Source: Aldehydirespirator sp965221605 (GTDB taxonomy: Bacteria; Actinomycetota; Acidimicrobiia; Acidimicrobiales; Aldehydirespiratoraceae). Taken from it: DNA of 64,000 nt. Positions 33,339 through 42,053 of the stretch are shown here, one piece after another (position 1 is the stretch's first letter; every line of letters begins with the position of its first letter). The notes beneath the pieces were generated by a model. The model saw only the letters and a list, made by a program, of their open reading frames with translations. It did no database searches and was not told the origin of the DNA. The stretch covers positions 124,001-188,000 of the forward strand of contig CBDCSK010000016.1 of the NCBI GenBank assembly GCA_965221605.1. Direction: 5' to 3'. A program made the position numbers and the translations under genes.

Positions 33339-33845
33339 ATGACGTTCACCCCTCGAAGGTTGCTGCCGACGGCTGCGGTCCTGATCCTGCTGGTCGCAGG
33401 CTGCGGAAACGCCGACACCGACGACGCTGGCACCGCCACTGCGGGCGCCGTCGAGACCGCGGAGACTGGCCACGGCCACGAGGATTCCGGCACGACCGGC
33501 GGCGACCACGACCACGACCACCACGACCACGACCACGGGTCGGCGGGCGCGCCGACCCGGTACGACGCCGATGTGGCCGACGCGGTTCAAACGATCACAA
33601 TCGACATCGTCGACGGCGAGCCGGTGGGCGGCGTGCAGCGGGAGGAGGTTGCCCTCGGCTCGGTCGTCGGCCTGATGGTCACCTCCGACATCGCCGAGGA
33701 GGTCCACGTCCACGGCTACGACATCCTGCGGGCCGTCTCCGAGGGCCATCCGGCCCACTTCGCGTTCAACGCCGAGATCCCCGGCGTGTTCGAGGTCGAG
33801 TTAGAAGGCTCCGGTCGCCTGCTGATGCAACTGGAGATCTCGTGA
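33339..33845 (+). CDS. His-rich lipoprotein with cupredoxin-like domain
   Basis: A 168-residue secreted lipoprotein. The signal peptide RRLLPTAAVLILLVAGC ends in a lipobox with Cys22. A linker rich in Asp, Thr and Ala follows, then a metal-binding stretch DHDHDHHDHDHG near residues 60-71. The C-terminal 90 residues (EEVALGSVVGLMVTSDIAEE, EVHVHGYDIL, AHFAFNAEIPGVFEVEL) read like a cupredoxin-fold domain of the EfeO/CopC-like kind. ATG 33339 starts the signal peptide. It is 36 nt upstream of a D-aminoacylase. Periplasmic/exterior binding of Zn, Cu or Ni is inferred. Confidence 0.76.
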   Translation: MTFTPRRLLPTAAVLILLVAGCGNADTDDAGTATAGAVETAETGHGHEDSGTTGGDHDHDHHDHDHGSAGAPTRYDADVADAVQTITIDIVDGEPVGGVQREEVALGSVVGLMVTSDIAEEVHVHGYDILRAVSEGHPAHFAFNAEIPGVFEVELEGSGRLLMQLEIS

Positions 33846-33881
33846 ACGGCCCCGCGCCGGGCCGCGACTAGCGTCGAGGCC

Positions 33882-35606
33882 ATGTTCGACCTGCTCATCA
33901 CCGGCGGAGACGTGATCGATGGCCGGGGCGGACCCCGGCGTCGGGCCGACGTGGGCATCGTCGGCGACCGGATCTCGGCCATCGGGAACCTCGTCAACGG
34001 CGGGGCCGAGGCCGGGGCGGCCATCGACGCCGCCGGCCTGGCGGTGACGCCGGGGTTCGTCGACGTGCACACCCATCTCGACGCCCAGGTGTTCTGGGAT
34101 CCGGACCTGTCCCCGTCCCCGCTGCACGGGGTGACCACCGTGATCGGCGGCAACTGCGGCTTCACCATCGCCCCCTTGGGCGACGATCCCGCCCACGGCG
34201 ACTACCTGATGCGGATGCTGGCCCGGGTGGAGGGCATCCCGCTGGAGGCACTGCAGGAGGGCGTGCCGTGGAGCTGGCAGACCACCGCCGAGTACTTCGA
34301 CGCCATCGACGGCAACGTCGCCGTCAACGCAGGGTTCAAGGTGGGCCACTCAGCGCTGCGTCGTGTGGTGATGGGCGACGACAGTGTCCGCCGGGCCTGC
34401 ACCGGCGAGGAGCTGGAGGCCATGAAGGCGCTGCTGCGCGACGGCCTGGAAGCCGGGGCGCTGGGCTTCTCGTCGTCGTGGTCCCGCACCCACAACGACC
34501 CCATGGGCAACATGGTGCCCAGCCGCTGCTGCGAGCGCGACGAGCTGGTGGCGCTGTGCTCGGTGCTGGCCGGCTACGACGGCACCTCGGTGGAGTTCAT
34601 CCCCGCGCTGGGCCCGTTCGAGGACTGGGCCCTGGAGCTCATGTCCGACATGTCGGCCGCAGCCCGCAGCCCCCTCAACTGGAACGTGATGACGGTCAAT
34701 GCCCGGTCACTGGAGATGAATCAGGCCAAGCTGGCCGCCGGCGACCACGCCGCGGCCCGGGGCGGCAAAGTGGTGGCCCTGACGGTGCCGTTGACGCTCT
34801 CGCTGCACCTCAACTTCAACAGCGGGTTCGTGCTCGACGCCCTGCCCGGCTGGGAGGAGGTGATGCTCCTGCCCAAGGAGGAGAAGCTCCAAGTCCTGGC
34901 CGATCCGGCCGAGCGCCGCCGCCTCAACGACCTGGCCCAGGGCGATCACCCGCTGCGGCCGCTGGCCCACTGGGCCCGCAAGGTGGTGCTCCACTCCCCG
35001 GCCCCGGAGAACGAGGGCTGTGCGGGCCGCACGATCGGCGAGATCGCCGAGGAGCGGGGCCAGGACCCCTGGGACACTCTGTGCGACATGGCCCTGGCCG
35101 ACGACCTGGAGACGTCGTTCGGGAATCCGGCCATGCCCGAGCCCACCGCCGACTGGGAGGCCCGGGTCGAGATCTGGCGCGACCCCCGTGCGGTGGTGGG
35201 CGCCTCCGACGCCGGAGCGCACCTCGACTTGTTCCTGACGTCCAACTACGCCACCACCATGCTGAGTGAGGCCGTGGTAAAGCGAGGCCTCATCTCGCTG
35301 GAGGAGGCCGTGCACCTCCTCACCGAGGTGCAGGCGAACCTGTACGGTCTGGTCGGCAGGGGAGTGCTTGCCGAGGGCGCCTACGCCGACATCGTGGTCC
35401 TGGACGAGAGCGCCGTGGGCTCGGGGCCGACGACGTTCCGCTCGGATCTCCCCGCCGGAGCCGCCCGCCTGTACGCCGAGGCCACCGGCATCGAGCACGT
35501 GATCTGCAACGGCGCTGAGATCGTTCGCCGGGGCCAGTTCACCGGAGCCCGCCCCGGCACCCTGCTGCGCTCAGGCACCCACACCACCGGCCCCAGCCTC
35601 GACTAG
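33882..35606 (+). CDS. N-acyl-D-amino-acid deacylase (D-aminoacylase) family amidohydrolase
   Basis: A 574-residue metallo-hydrolase. The small N-terminal beta-domain (LLITGGDVIDGRGGPRR) leads into PGFVDVHTHLDAQVFWD near residue 57, which holds the H-x-H pair. GVTTVIGGNCGFTIAP near 83 gives the bridging Cys/Asn segment, and VVGASDAGAHLDLF near 440 supplies the catalytic Asp. The family cleaves N-acyl-D-amino acids or related cyclic amides. It follows a metal-binding lipoprotein, and a shared metal need is conceivable but not shown. Confidence 0.93.
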   Translation: MFDLLITGGDVIDGRGGPRRRADVGIVGDRISAIGNLVNGGAEAGAAIDAAGLAVTPGFVDVHTHLDAQVFWDPDLSPSPLHGVTTVIGGNCGFTIAPLGDDPAHGDYLMRMLARVEGIPLEALQEGVPWSWQTTAEYFDAIDGNVAVNAGFKVGHSALRRVVMGDDSVRRACTGEELEAMKALLRDGLEAGALGFSSSWSRTHNDPMGNMVPSRCCERDELVALCSVLAGYDGTSVEFIPALGPFEDWALELMSDMSAAARSPLNWNVMTVNARSLEMNQAKLAAGDHAAARGGKVVALTVPLTLSLHLNFNSGFVLDALPGWEEVMLLPKEEKLQVLADPAERRRLNDLAQGDHPLRPLAHWARKVVLHSPAPENEGCAGRTIGEIAEERGQDPWDTLCDMALADDLETSFGNPAMPEPTADWEARVEIWRDPRAVVGASDAGAHLDLFLTSNYATTMLSEAVVKRGLISLEEAVHLLTEVQANLYGLVGRGVLAEGAYADIVVLDESAVGSGPTTFRSDLPAGAARLYAEATGIEHVICNGAEIVRRGQFTGARPGTLLRSGTHTTGPSLD

Positions 35607-35624
35607 GCCGAGGCCCGGTCAACC

Positions 35625-36029
35625 TCAGGCGAGGTCGGGCATCTCGGCGGTGCCGTAGCCGGTGTCGACCACGCCCTCGGTGAAGAACGCCTCCCACATG
35701 ACGCCGTCGGGGTCGGTGACCCACGACTTGTGCTGGAGCTGGTAGCCGCAGACGAGGTCATCCTGGTCGGCTCGGGGCATGCCGGCCGAGTCGATGTGCT
35801 CGCGAAGCTGCTCGAGCTCGGGGTGAGTCTCGACCTGGATGCCGTAGTGGGCCGAGCCCGGGGAGCCATCGCCGTGGGTGTCGAGCGAGAAGTTCACCCG
35901 CGGGTCGTCGAGCATCCACTTGGCATAGTCGGGACGCCGCAGCGTGGGCTCCACGCCGAAGAGCCGGGTGTAGAACTCGATCGACTCCTCAAGGTCGTCG
36001 ACCTGGAGCCCGATGTGCATCCGCCGCAT
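35625..36029 (-). CDS. VOC-family protein, ArsI/CadI-like
   Basis: A 134-residue glyoxalase-fold protein. GLQVDDLEESIEFYTRLFGV and YAKWMLDDPRVNFSLDT closely follow the ArsI/CadI group, whose members cleave C-As bonds or are induced by cadmium. The ArsI thiol pair expected before SDKHWVTDP reads here LVCGYQLQHKSWVTDPDG, with only one Cys. C-As lyase activity is thus doubtful, though the metal-binding His and Glu positions (His in MHIGL, Glu in WEAFF) remain. No arsenic resistance gene is adjacent. It lies downstream of a PhyH dioxygenase gene. Confidence 0.85.
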   Translation of the reverse strand: MRRMHIGLQVDDLEESIEFYTRLFGVEPTLRRPDYAKWMLDDPRVNFSLDTHGDGSPGSAHYGIQVETHPELEQLREHIDSAGMPRADQDDLVCGYQLQHKSWVTDPDGVMWEAFFTEGVVDTGYGTAEMPDLA

Positions 36030-36101
36030 GGCCCGCCGCGCCTCCGCTTCGCCTGTCGTGAACGGTAGCGGCCCGCTGAGACGGCGGGCGGTCCGCCGGT
36101 C

Positions 36102-36980
36102 CTAGGTGTCGGTGATGTCGACGACGAAGCGCCGGGCGTCGACGTTCTGCTCCGCCACCTCGCCGATCGTCCTGGCCTTGGCCGTCCCGCCCCGCAGTGC
36201 GGCCAGGGGGTCGGTCTGGTCGCCGACGTACCCCAGCGCGAAGGCGCCCTGGGTGTAGCCCATCATGCGCAGGAGGTCGTCGTCGAGGGTTCTGGCGATC
36301 TCGGGAGGGCAGGCCAGGTACTGGTTCTCCTCCTGGCGGACCCACCCGACGGCATAGGTGATGTTCACGCCCCGTCGCGTACCGCCCGAGGTGTTGGCCC
36401 CGGCGCCGTGGAGCACCTTGCCCTCGTAGAACAGCACGCTGCCGCGGCTCATCTCGGCCTGCGCGCCAGCGACCCCCGACGCAGCCTCGTCGTCAAGGCC
36501 GGAGGTTCCGGGCAGGATCCAGGTGGCCCCGTTCTCGGCGGTGAACTCGGTCAGCGCCCACATGGTGTTGCACTGCACGTGGTAGTCGGAGCCGAAGTCG
36601 AAGAAGTCGAAGGCCATCTCGTCGCGGTGCAGCTTCTGCGCCGTCTCGCCCGGCTCGACCGAGATGATCTGGGTCAGGTGCAGCTGCACCGCGCTGACAT
36701 GAGCGAGGAAGTGCCCGACCGCCGCTACGACCAGAGGATGCATCACCAGCGGGCGGACCGACGGGCAGCGGGCTACCAGCGCGCCGGTACGGCGCGTGAA
36801 ACGACCGTCGTATTCGTCACGTCCGGCTGCCGATGCCTCGATGTAGGGCAGGGATTCGGCCTCCAGCCGGTCCAGGAGCGCCGGATCGGCGACATCGTCG
36901 ACGATGGCGTAGCCGAAGCTGCCGATGTGCTCGCTCACCTCGGCGGGATCGGCATCGGCAGCAAAGTGGTGCAGCCCCAC
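36102..36980 (-). CDS. Phytanoyl-CoA dioxygenase (PhyH) family protein
   Basis: A 292-residue Fe(II)/2-oxoglutarate oxygenase. The metal facial triad is visible as H-x-D in QKLHRDEMAFDF near residue 117 and the distal His in VLHGAGANTSGGTRRGVN near residue 190, with Arg for 2-oxoglutarate just after. Length is typical. It hydroxylates an unknown, probably lipid-like or amino-acid-like, substrate. The start is divergent from a broken ChbG/YdjC gene with about 40 nt between. Confidence 0.88.
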   Translation of the reverse strand: MGLHHFAADADPAEVSEHIGSFGYAIVDDVADPALLDRLEAESLPYIEASAAGRDEYDGRFTRRTGALVARCPSVRPLVMHPLVVAAVGHFLAHVSAVQLHLTQIISVEPGETAQKLHRDEMAFDFFDFGSDYHVQCNTMWALTEFTAENGATWILPGTSGLDDEAASGVAGAQAEMSRGSVLFYEGKVLHGAGANTSGGTRRGVNITYAVGWVRQEENQYLACPPEIARTLDDDLLRMMGYTQGAFALGYVGDQTDPLAALRGGTAKARTIGEVAEQNVDARRFVVDITDT

Positions 36981-37018
36981 CGCGGAGATGCTACGGCCAT
37001 CCGTCTAGCCTCATCTGC

Positions 37019-37338
37019 GTGCCAGCTGACGCTGCGGCGACGCGAGCCGGTACGGCCACCCGGCTGGTGATCCACGCCGACGACGTCGGCATGAACCATG
37101 GCGCTAACCGGGCTTTCATCGAGCTGTCCCATTTCGGCACGATCACTGCGGGTTCGGTGATGGTGCCGTGCCCCTGGTTCAGCGAGATCGCCGAGGCCGC
37201 CGCCGGGATGCCAGCCTCGACTGCGGGGTGCACCTGACCCTCAACTCGGAGATGACCCACTACCGGTGGGGACCGATCACCCGGCCCGGTCCCACCATGC
37301 GAGAACCACGAGAGGCCTGGCGCGCCCGCGAGGGCTAG
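37019..37338 (+). pseudogene. ChbG/YdjC-like carbohydrate deacetylase, frameshifted and truncated
   Basis: From GTG 37019 the frame reads RLVIHADDVGMNHGANRAFI and TAGSVMVPCPWF, the N-terminal ADD metal motif of ChbG/YdjC deacetylases. Near 37210 the reading must shift frame to continue as SLDCGVHLTLNSEMTHYRWG, the next conserved block, with the H-x-T metal ligand. It then stops at TAG 37336. About two thirds of the protein is missing. A frameshift followed by a deletion is the simplest history. Confidence 0.75.
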
Positions 37339-37509
37339 CAGTAGTCGGCTTGCGGGCGAGCCCCGGTCCGTGGTTAGAGTCAGCAGCCGGTCCCGCACGC
37401 TGACGCGGCGGGCTCGAATCCCTGGGTCGGAGCGCCCGGACAGTTGCTCGCTCCCTTCGCTGCTGTCGAACCCGCAGCAGCATTCTCCCCACGCGAAAGG
37501 AGCTCGCGC

Positions 37510-38106
37510 ATGACCTCACCCGCCCCTACGGCCGGAGCCCTTCAGATCGCAGCCGCACTGGTGTTCCACCTCCCTGGTGCCCGGCTCGAGCTGTCCAGCA
37601 GCAACGGGCTGCACTGCACCGTCGGGCCGATGACCGACCCCAGGTGCACGCTGCATCCGGCGGAGTTCCGCGAACTGGTCCTGGCCGCCGGCAACTACCG
37701 GCTGCTCGGAACCATGCTGGGAATCGCCCTGACGAGTGAGCCGACACTGACCCTCACCTCCTCCGGCGACGATATGGACCACCTCGGCGGAGGCCTGTAC
37801 CGCGTCACGGGCCGCGAGGCCACCTGCTATGCCTTCATGACCTCGCTCTCCGCCCACCATGTCGACACCCTGCTGTCGAGCCTCAACAGCACCCCAACCG
37901 ATTGTTGTGCCGGCGCCGAGGATGACGGGGACTTGACGGTGTGCGTGAACCTCGTTCAGGACGACGGCCTCGGGGTCACACTGGTGGCCATGAGCGCCCC
38001 GAGCGCCATGAAGACAGTCTGCGTCGAGGCTGTTGCCACGGCGGCCGCGGCCAAGTGCTTGGTCGCGGAGATGGAGCGGTTGACCTCTAAGTCTTCACCG
38101 GGGTGA
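37510..38106 (+). CDS. Uncharacterised protein (198 aa)
   Basis: ATG 37510 has AAAGGAG 8 nt upstream, a strong ribosome site. The protein begins MTSPAPTAGALQIAAALVFH and contains several Cys and Met residues, with CC near residue 138. The C-terminal region (VCVEAVATAAAAKCLVAEM) is helical and Ala-rich. No signal peptide or membrane helix is evident. I recognise no family. It stands alone between a pseudogene and a convergent alcohol dehydrogenase. A small CCGGC-GCGA-GCCGG hairpin (38111-38124) follows the stop. Confidence 0.6.
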   Translation: MTSPAPTAGALQIAAALVFHLPGARLELSSSNGLHCTVGPMTDPRCTLHPAEFRELVLAAGNYRLLGTMLGIALTSEPTLTLTSSGDDMDHLGGGLYRVTGREATCYAFMTSLSAHHVDTLLSSLNSTPTDCCAGAEDDGDLTVCVNLVQDDGLGVTLVAMSAPSAMKTVCVEAVATAAAAKCLVAEMERLTSKSSPG

Positions 38107-38178
38107 GTATCCGGCGCGAGCCGGCACCAGGACGGATGCAAGCCCTCAGGCGTCAGCCGGAGCGCGGGGTCGGGTCGT

Positions 38179-39270
38179 TCAGCCGTTGGGGAGCAGGACG
38201 GTGCGGGCCTCGGCGCCGGTCTTGAGGGCGTCGAAGGCGTTCTGCAAGCCCTCGAGGCCGGCAGTCCGCGAGATCATCTCGTCGAGCTTGAGGCGGCCCC
38301 GCAGGTAGAGGTCGGCCAGCATCGGGAAGTCCTTGCGGGGACGGGCTCCGCCGGCCCGGATGCCGAGCAGGCTCTTGTTCTGGTGCAGGTCGAGGAACGG
38401 GTAGGTGACCTTCGCCCCCAGATCCGGCACTCCGACGGCGCACACGTTGCCGCCGGGGCGGGTCATGGAGATGGCCTGGGCCAGCAGCGCGGTGCTGCCC
38501 ACCACCTCGAAGCTGTGATGCACCCCGGCCGGGCACAGCGACTTGACCGCGGCCACCGGGTCGAATTCGTCGCCCTCGGCCAGCACGAAGTCGGTGGCGC
38601 CGAACTCGCGGGCCAGTGCCTCTTTGGCCGCGACCCGGTCGATGGCAATGATGGCGGACGCCCCCACGAGCTTGGCGGCCTGGACCACGTTGAGCCCGAC
38701 CCCGCCGGCGCCGATCACGGCCACGGTGTCGCCGATCTGAACCCTGGCCCGGTTGAACACCGCGCCGGTGCCGGTCACCACCCCGCAGCCGATCAGCGCG
38801 GCCGCGGTCAGGGGCATCTCCGCGGGAACGGGGATGCACTGGTTCTCGCTGACCACGGTCTGCTGGACGAACGCGCCGATGTTGGCGAAGTTGTAGACCG
38901 GTCGCCCGTTCTCGACGTATGGCTGGCTGAGCGACCCCAGCGCCACGTTGGTGCAGTTGCCCGGATCGCCGCCCTCGCAGTCCGGACAGTGGCCGCAGTT
39001 GCCGAACGTGGACAGGATCACGTGGTCGCCCACCTCGCAGTAGGTGACCGCCGAGCCCACCTCGACCACCACACCCGCAGCCTCGTGTCCGGGCACCAGC
39101 GGCGTGGGCATGTAGTACTTGCCGAGCACGCAGCTCAGGTCGCTGCCGCACACCCCAGCAGCCCGGATCTCCACCCGCACGTCGCGGGGCGCCAGCGACC
39201 CCACCAACTCCAGATCGTCCGACAGGCGGACGCTGTCCTCGGTCGTGCCCTCGAGTATCAGTCCCCGCAA
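38179..39270 (-). CDS. Zinc-dependent alcohol dehydrogenase (MDR superfamily)
   Basis: A 363-residue enzyme. Catalytic-zinc residues appear in GVCGSDLS near residue 40 and PGHEAAGVV near 60. The structural-zinc cluster is CGHCPDCEGGDPGNC near 92-106. The Rossmann motif GAGGVGL is near 178. The TTG start at 39270 begins the conserved N-terminus. It oxidises an alcohol to aldehyde with NAD(P) or a bound cofactor. It is the last gene of the minus operon carrying AtuA and the carboxylase, 55 nt after the phosphotransferase, where terpenoid alcohol oxidation would fit. Confidence 0.93.
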   Translation of the reverse strand: MRGLILEGTTEDSVRLSDDLELVGSLAPRDVRVEIRAAGVCGSDLSCVLGKYYMPTPLVPGHEAAGVVVEVGSAVTYCEVGDHVILSTFGNCGHCPDCEGGDPGNCTNVALGSLSQPYVENGRPVYNFANIGAFVQQTVVSENQCIPVPAEMPLTAAALIGCGVVTGTGAVFNRARVQIGDTVAVIGAGGVGLNVVQAAKLVGASAIIAIDRVAAKEALAREFGATDFVLAEGDEFDPVAAVKSLCPAGVHHSFEVVGSTALLAQAISMTRPGGNVCAVGVPDLGAKVTYPFLDLHQNKSLLGIRAGGARPRKDFPMLADLYLRGRLKLDEMISRTAGLEGLQNAFDALKTGAEARTVLLPNG

Positions 39271-39325
39271 GGCGGTGCCTCCTAGCCCTCGATCGGCGAT
39301 CCGCGGGTTGCCGGTTGCCAGCAGG

Positions 39326-40435
39326 CTAGGCGTCAGCGGTGAAGTGAGCCCTCATGCGGTCGACGGCGTTCCAGCGCTCGGCGGCGGAGATGGTGCCCTG
39401 GAGCATGGCCTTGAAGCGTCGGTGGAAGCGTTCCCCCTCGCCGAACGCAACCGTCGCCGTGAACGGCACATGCGACACCGACACCCAGAAGAAGGCGGCC
39501 CAGGCCAGATCCTCGGCCAGGTCCTCCGCGCTCCACTGCGGCCCGCCCGCCGCGGCCAGCTCGCGGCGGTAGTGGTCGAACAGCTCTGGCTCCCGAGCCA
39601 GGGTCTCGTCGTTGTGGCTGGCCATCATCAGCCAGCCCAAGTCCATTCCGGGGAACGACCGCATCGGCGACTGCCAGTCCACAATCGCGGGTCCCTCCGC
39701 CCGGAACAGGACGTTGTCGAGCTCGTAGTCCTGGTGGATGAGCGTCCAGGGCCGCCGCGAGAAGCGCCCGAGCCACTCCGGGACGTCGGCCAGGAAGACA
39801 TCCGCCATCGCGGCGAGGTCGTCGGAGTGGTACTGCGGATACTGCTCGCGCATGGCGCTCCAGCTCTCGCGGGTGCGGTCAACGCCCATCAGCAGCGACG
39901 GGGCAGTCCAGTCGATGAGCCAGTCGTGCGCGAGCAGCGCCCCGTCCATCCAGTAGGCGCCGTGCATACGGGCCAGGTCTCCGACCAGGGTGTGCATCCG
40001 CTCGAAGGTGGTGCCGTCGAGGATGTCGCCCTTGGCGGCTGGATGGATCCGCTCGATGAGCAGGGTGGCCGCATGGGTCTCGGGGTCGAACAGGTTCACG
40101 AAGCACCTGGGGATGCTCAGGCCGACGCGGGCCGTGACGTCCGCGGCCAGGTGGCCGTAGAAGCCGGCCTCGCGCTGGTACGACAGCATCACCGCGGCGT
40201 TCAGGCGGGCGAACTCGTCGTCGAGCGGGCACTTGGCCACGAACTCGGCGGGCAGGTCGGTGTCGCCGTCGTAGGAGACCGACACGATCCCGACCTCGCC
40301 CATGGCGCCCACGAATCCGTCCATCGGGCGCACATCCACCGCGGAGATCGGCGGCGGGGCGTGCCCGGCCTCGGTGAGCGCCCCCTCGAGCCACTGCGGA
40401 GTCATCGCCGACAGCGAATTGAGGATCTCAGTCAT
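39326..40435 (-). CDS. Phosphotransferase family protein (aminoglycoside-phosphotransferase/ecdysteroid-kinase fold)
   Basis: A 369-residue kinase-like protein. The catalytic loop is LIHQDYELDNVLF near residue 235 and the Mg-binding Asp is in AIVDWQSPMRSFPGMDLGW near 252. FVAKCPLDDEFA near 68 holds the likely ATP-binding Lys. This subgroup often sits in acyl-CoA or terpene catabolic operons, where it may phosphorylate an alcohol; that is not established. The ATG overlaps the enoyl-CoA hydratase stop by 4 nt. Confidence 0.88.
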   Translation of the reverse strand: MTEILNSLSAMTPQWLEGALTEAGHAPPPISAVDVRPMDGFVGAMGEVGIVSVSYDGDTDLPAEFVAKCPLDDEFARLNAAVMLSYQREAGFYGHLAADVTARVGLSIPRCFVNLFDPETHAATLLIERIHPAAKGDILDGTTFERMHTLVGDLARMHGAYWMDGALLAHDWLIDWTAPSLLMGVDRTRESWSAMREQYPQYHSDDLAAMADVFLADVPEWLGRFSRRPWTLIHQDYELDNVLFRAEGPAIVDWQSPMRSFPGMDLGWLMMASHNDETLAREPELFDHYRRELAAAGGPQWSAEDLAEDLAWAAFFWVSVSHVPFTATVAFGEGERFHRRFKAMLQGTISAAERWNAVDRMRAHFTADA

Positions 40436-41217
40436 CGGTCCTCCCGGGTGTCCGGCACCCAGCTGGGGGTGCGCTTGTTGAGAAATGCGTCCATGCCCTC
40501 GGCCGCCTCCTCGCCCGCGAACAGCTCGGCCGAAAGCCGCTCAGCCCAGGCGAGGGCGTCGTCGAAGGACATCTCAGGGACTCGATCCACGAGCTGCTTG
40601 GCTGCGGCCAGGGCCGACGGACCTCCGGCCAGAAGGTCGGTCACCACCGCCTCCACCTCGTCGTCGAGGCTCTCCGCGGGCACGGCGGCGTTAATCAGGC
40701 CCAGACGAGCGGCTTCGGTGGCATCGAAGCGGTTGCCGCGCAGGAACGCGGACGCCGCCTCAGCCCGGCGCATCTTCGGCAGGCACAGCACCGAGATCAT
40801 GGCGGGCGCGACCCCCACCCGTACCTCGGTGAAGCCGAACCTGGCGTCGTCACGGGCGATGGAGACGTCCATGGCCGCGGCCAGCCCGATCCCGCCGGCC
40901 ACGCAGTGTCCGGCGATGCGGCCTACGTAGGGCTTCGCCGAGCGCCGGAACCGTCCGAACAGGTCACTGGCCCTGCCCACGACCGGGTTGTCGTCGGCCT
41001 GCCGGCCGGAGCTCTCCCGCAGGTCGGCCCCCGCGCAGAACACCCGCCCGGAGTTGGTGAGCACGACCGCTCGCACCGCCGGGTCGGCGTCCACCTCGTC
41101 GAGGACGTCGATGAGTTCGCCCAGCAGGCGACGGCTCAGCGCATTGCGGTTGGCCTCGTCGGCCAGGATGACCGTGACCACGCCGCGGTCGTCCCGGGCG
41201 GTCTCAACCGGACTCAC
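40432..41217 (-). CDS. Enoyl-CoA hydratase/isomerase family protein
   Basis: A 261-residue crotonase. NSGRVFCAGADLRESSG near residue 58 and GHCVAGGIGLAAAMD near 102 form the oxyanion hole. FTEVRVGVAPAMISVL marks the active-site helix, where Glu of TEVRVG is retained. The GTG start overlaps the TIGR03084 gene stop (GTGA). In the Pseudomonas atu pathway a crotonase (AtuE) hydrates isohexenylglutaconyl-CoA. The equivalent role here is inferred only from context. Confidence 0.92.
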   Translation of the reverse strand: MSPVETARDDRGVVTVILADEANRNALSRRLLGELIDVLDEVDADPAVRAVVLTNSGRVFCAGADLRESSGRQADDNPVVGRASDLFGRFRRSAKPYVGRIAGHCVAGGIGLAAAMDVSIARDDARFGFTEVRVGVAPAMISVLCLPKMRRAEAASAFLRGNRFDATEAARLGLINAAVPAESLDDEVEAVVTDLLAGGPSALAAAKQLVDRVPEMSFDDALAWAERLSAELFAGEEAAEGMDAFLNKRTPSWVPDTREDR

Positions 41218-42053
41218 GTCACGCCCCGGTTCGAGGTCGCACTTTGATCGCCGCTCCTGCCCGCCCTGGGGCCGTCGGTGGGCGGACCGGCGAAGGCCTG
41301 GGCCTTCGAGAGCCAGTCGGTCGCGTGCTCGCCGGTCACCTCCAGGGCGGTGTCGTCCACATGGCGGCGCTGGGTCACCACCAGGCAGAAGTCGGGTGCA
41401 GGCCCCCTCACCGCGTTGTCTCCGGCCTTCTCCGCATCCCCCCAGGTCCAAGTCTCACCCGAAGGGGCTGCGAGCTCGACCCAGACCTCCGCATCGGGAG
41501 CGGGCTGGCCCCGGTTGACGTAGGCCCAGGCCCGTGTGATGCAGCCGAGTTGGGCTACGTGGCGGAGCCGGTGGGTGGGCTCGCGGTGGACGCCCACGGT
41601 GTCGCACACGTCGGTGCCGTGGGCCCAGGCCTCCATCAGCCGCGCGGTGACGAAGGACTTGGCCCCCATCGAGGGCCCGTACCAGCGGACCCGATCGCGC
41701 TCGCCCAGAGTGGCGGCCGCCTCGGCCAGTTCCGACCGGCCCTCCCGCCAACTCTCAAGACGGTCGGCGGTGTCCAGGCTCCGGAAGTCGCCGAGGGCGT
41801 AGTCGTCCCCCGAGGTCTCGCTCTGTTGGGATGCCTCCATCAGCCGCCCGGCCTCGGCCGAGAACGCGTCCGGGTCGCGGATGGCCAGCGTGGCCGCCCG
41901 GTCGAAGTAGCGCAGGTGGCCGATCTGGTCGGTCACCGACCAGCGGGGGCTAGGAGTGGGCAGGGTCCAGTCGCGGTCGCTGAGAGGGGCCACGATCTCG
42001 TCGAGGCTGGCCTGCTCGTCGAGCAGATCTTCCAGCAGGTCGGCCAGATTCAC
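41214..42053 (-). CDS. TIGR03084-like metal-binding DinB/maleylpyruvate-isomerase-fold protein
   Basis: A 279-residue protein. WSVTDQIGHLRYFDRAATLA near residue 38 provides the first metal His, and LMEAWAHGTDVCDTVG near 140 the H-x3-D ligands of the DinB/MDMPI fold. It matches the TIGR03084 family, which I know as a frequent neighbour of AtuA-type proteins. Relatives use mycothiol or other thiols, but function of this branch is unknown. The GTG start is overlapped by the TGA of a 32-codon bridging mini-ORF, with AAGGAG upstream. Confidence 0.88.
   Translation of the reverse strand: MNLADLLEDLLDEQASLDEIVAPLSDRDWTLPTPSPRWSVTDQIGHLRYFDRAATLAIRDPDAFSAEAGRLMEASQQSETSGDDYALGDFRSLDTADRLESWREGRSELAEAAATLGERDRVRWYGPSMGAKSFVTARLMEAWAHGTDVCDTVGVHREPTHRLRHVAQLGCITRAWAYVNRGQPAPDAEVWVELAAPSGETWTWGDAEKAGDNAVRGPAPDFCLVVTQRRHVDDTALEVTGEHATDWLSKAQAFAGPPTDGPRAGRSGDQSATSNRGVT

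Noticed and set aside
33846..33881. Possible bridge between the lipoprotein and D-aminoacylase genes
   Set aside because: A GTG overlaps the lipoprotein stop, but its frame ends in TAG before the next ATG, so the gap is not bridged.
37340..37440. tRNA-like words (GTGGTTAGAG and GGGCTCGAATCCC)
   Set aside because: The T-arm pairs for only three bases and no acceptor or anticodon stem could be formed around it, so it is not called a tRNA.
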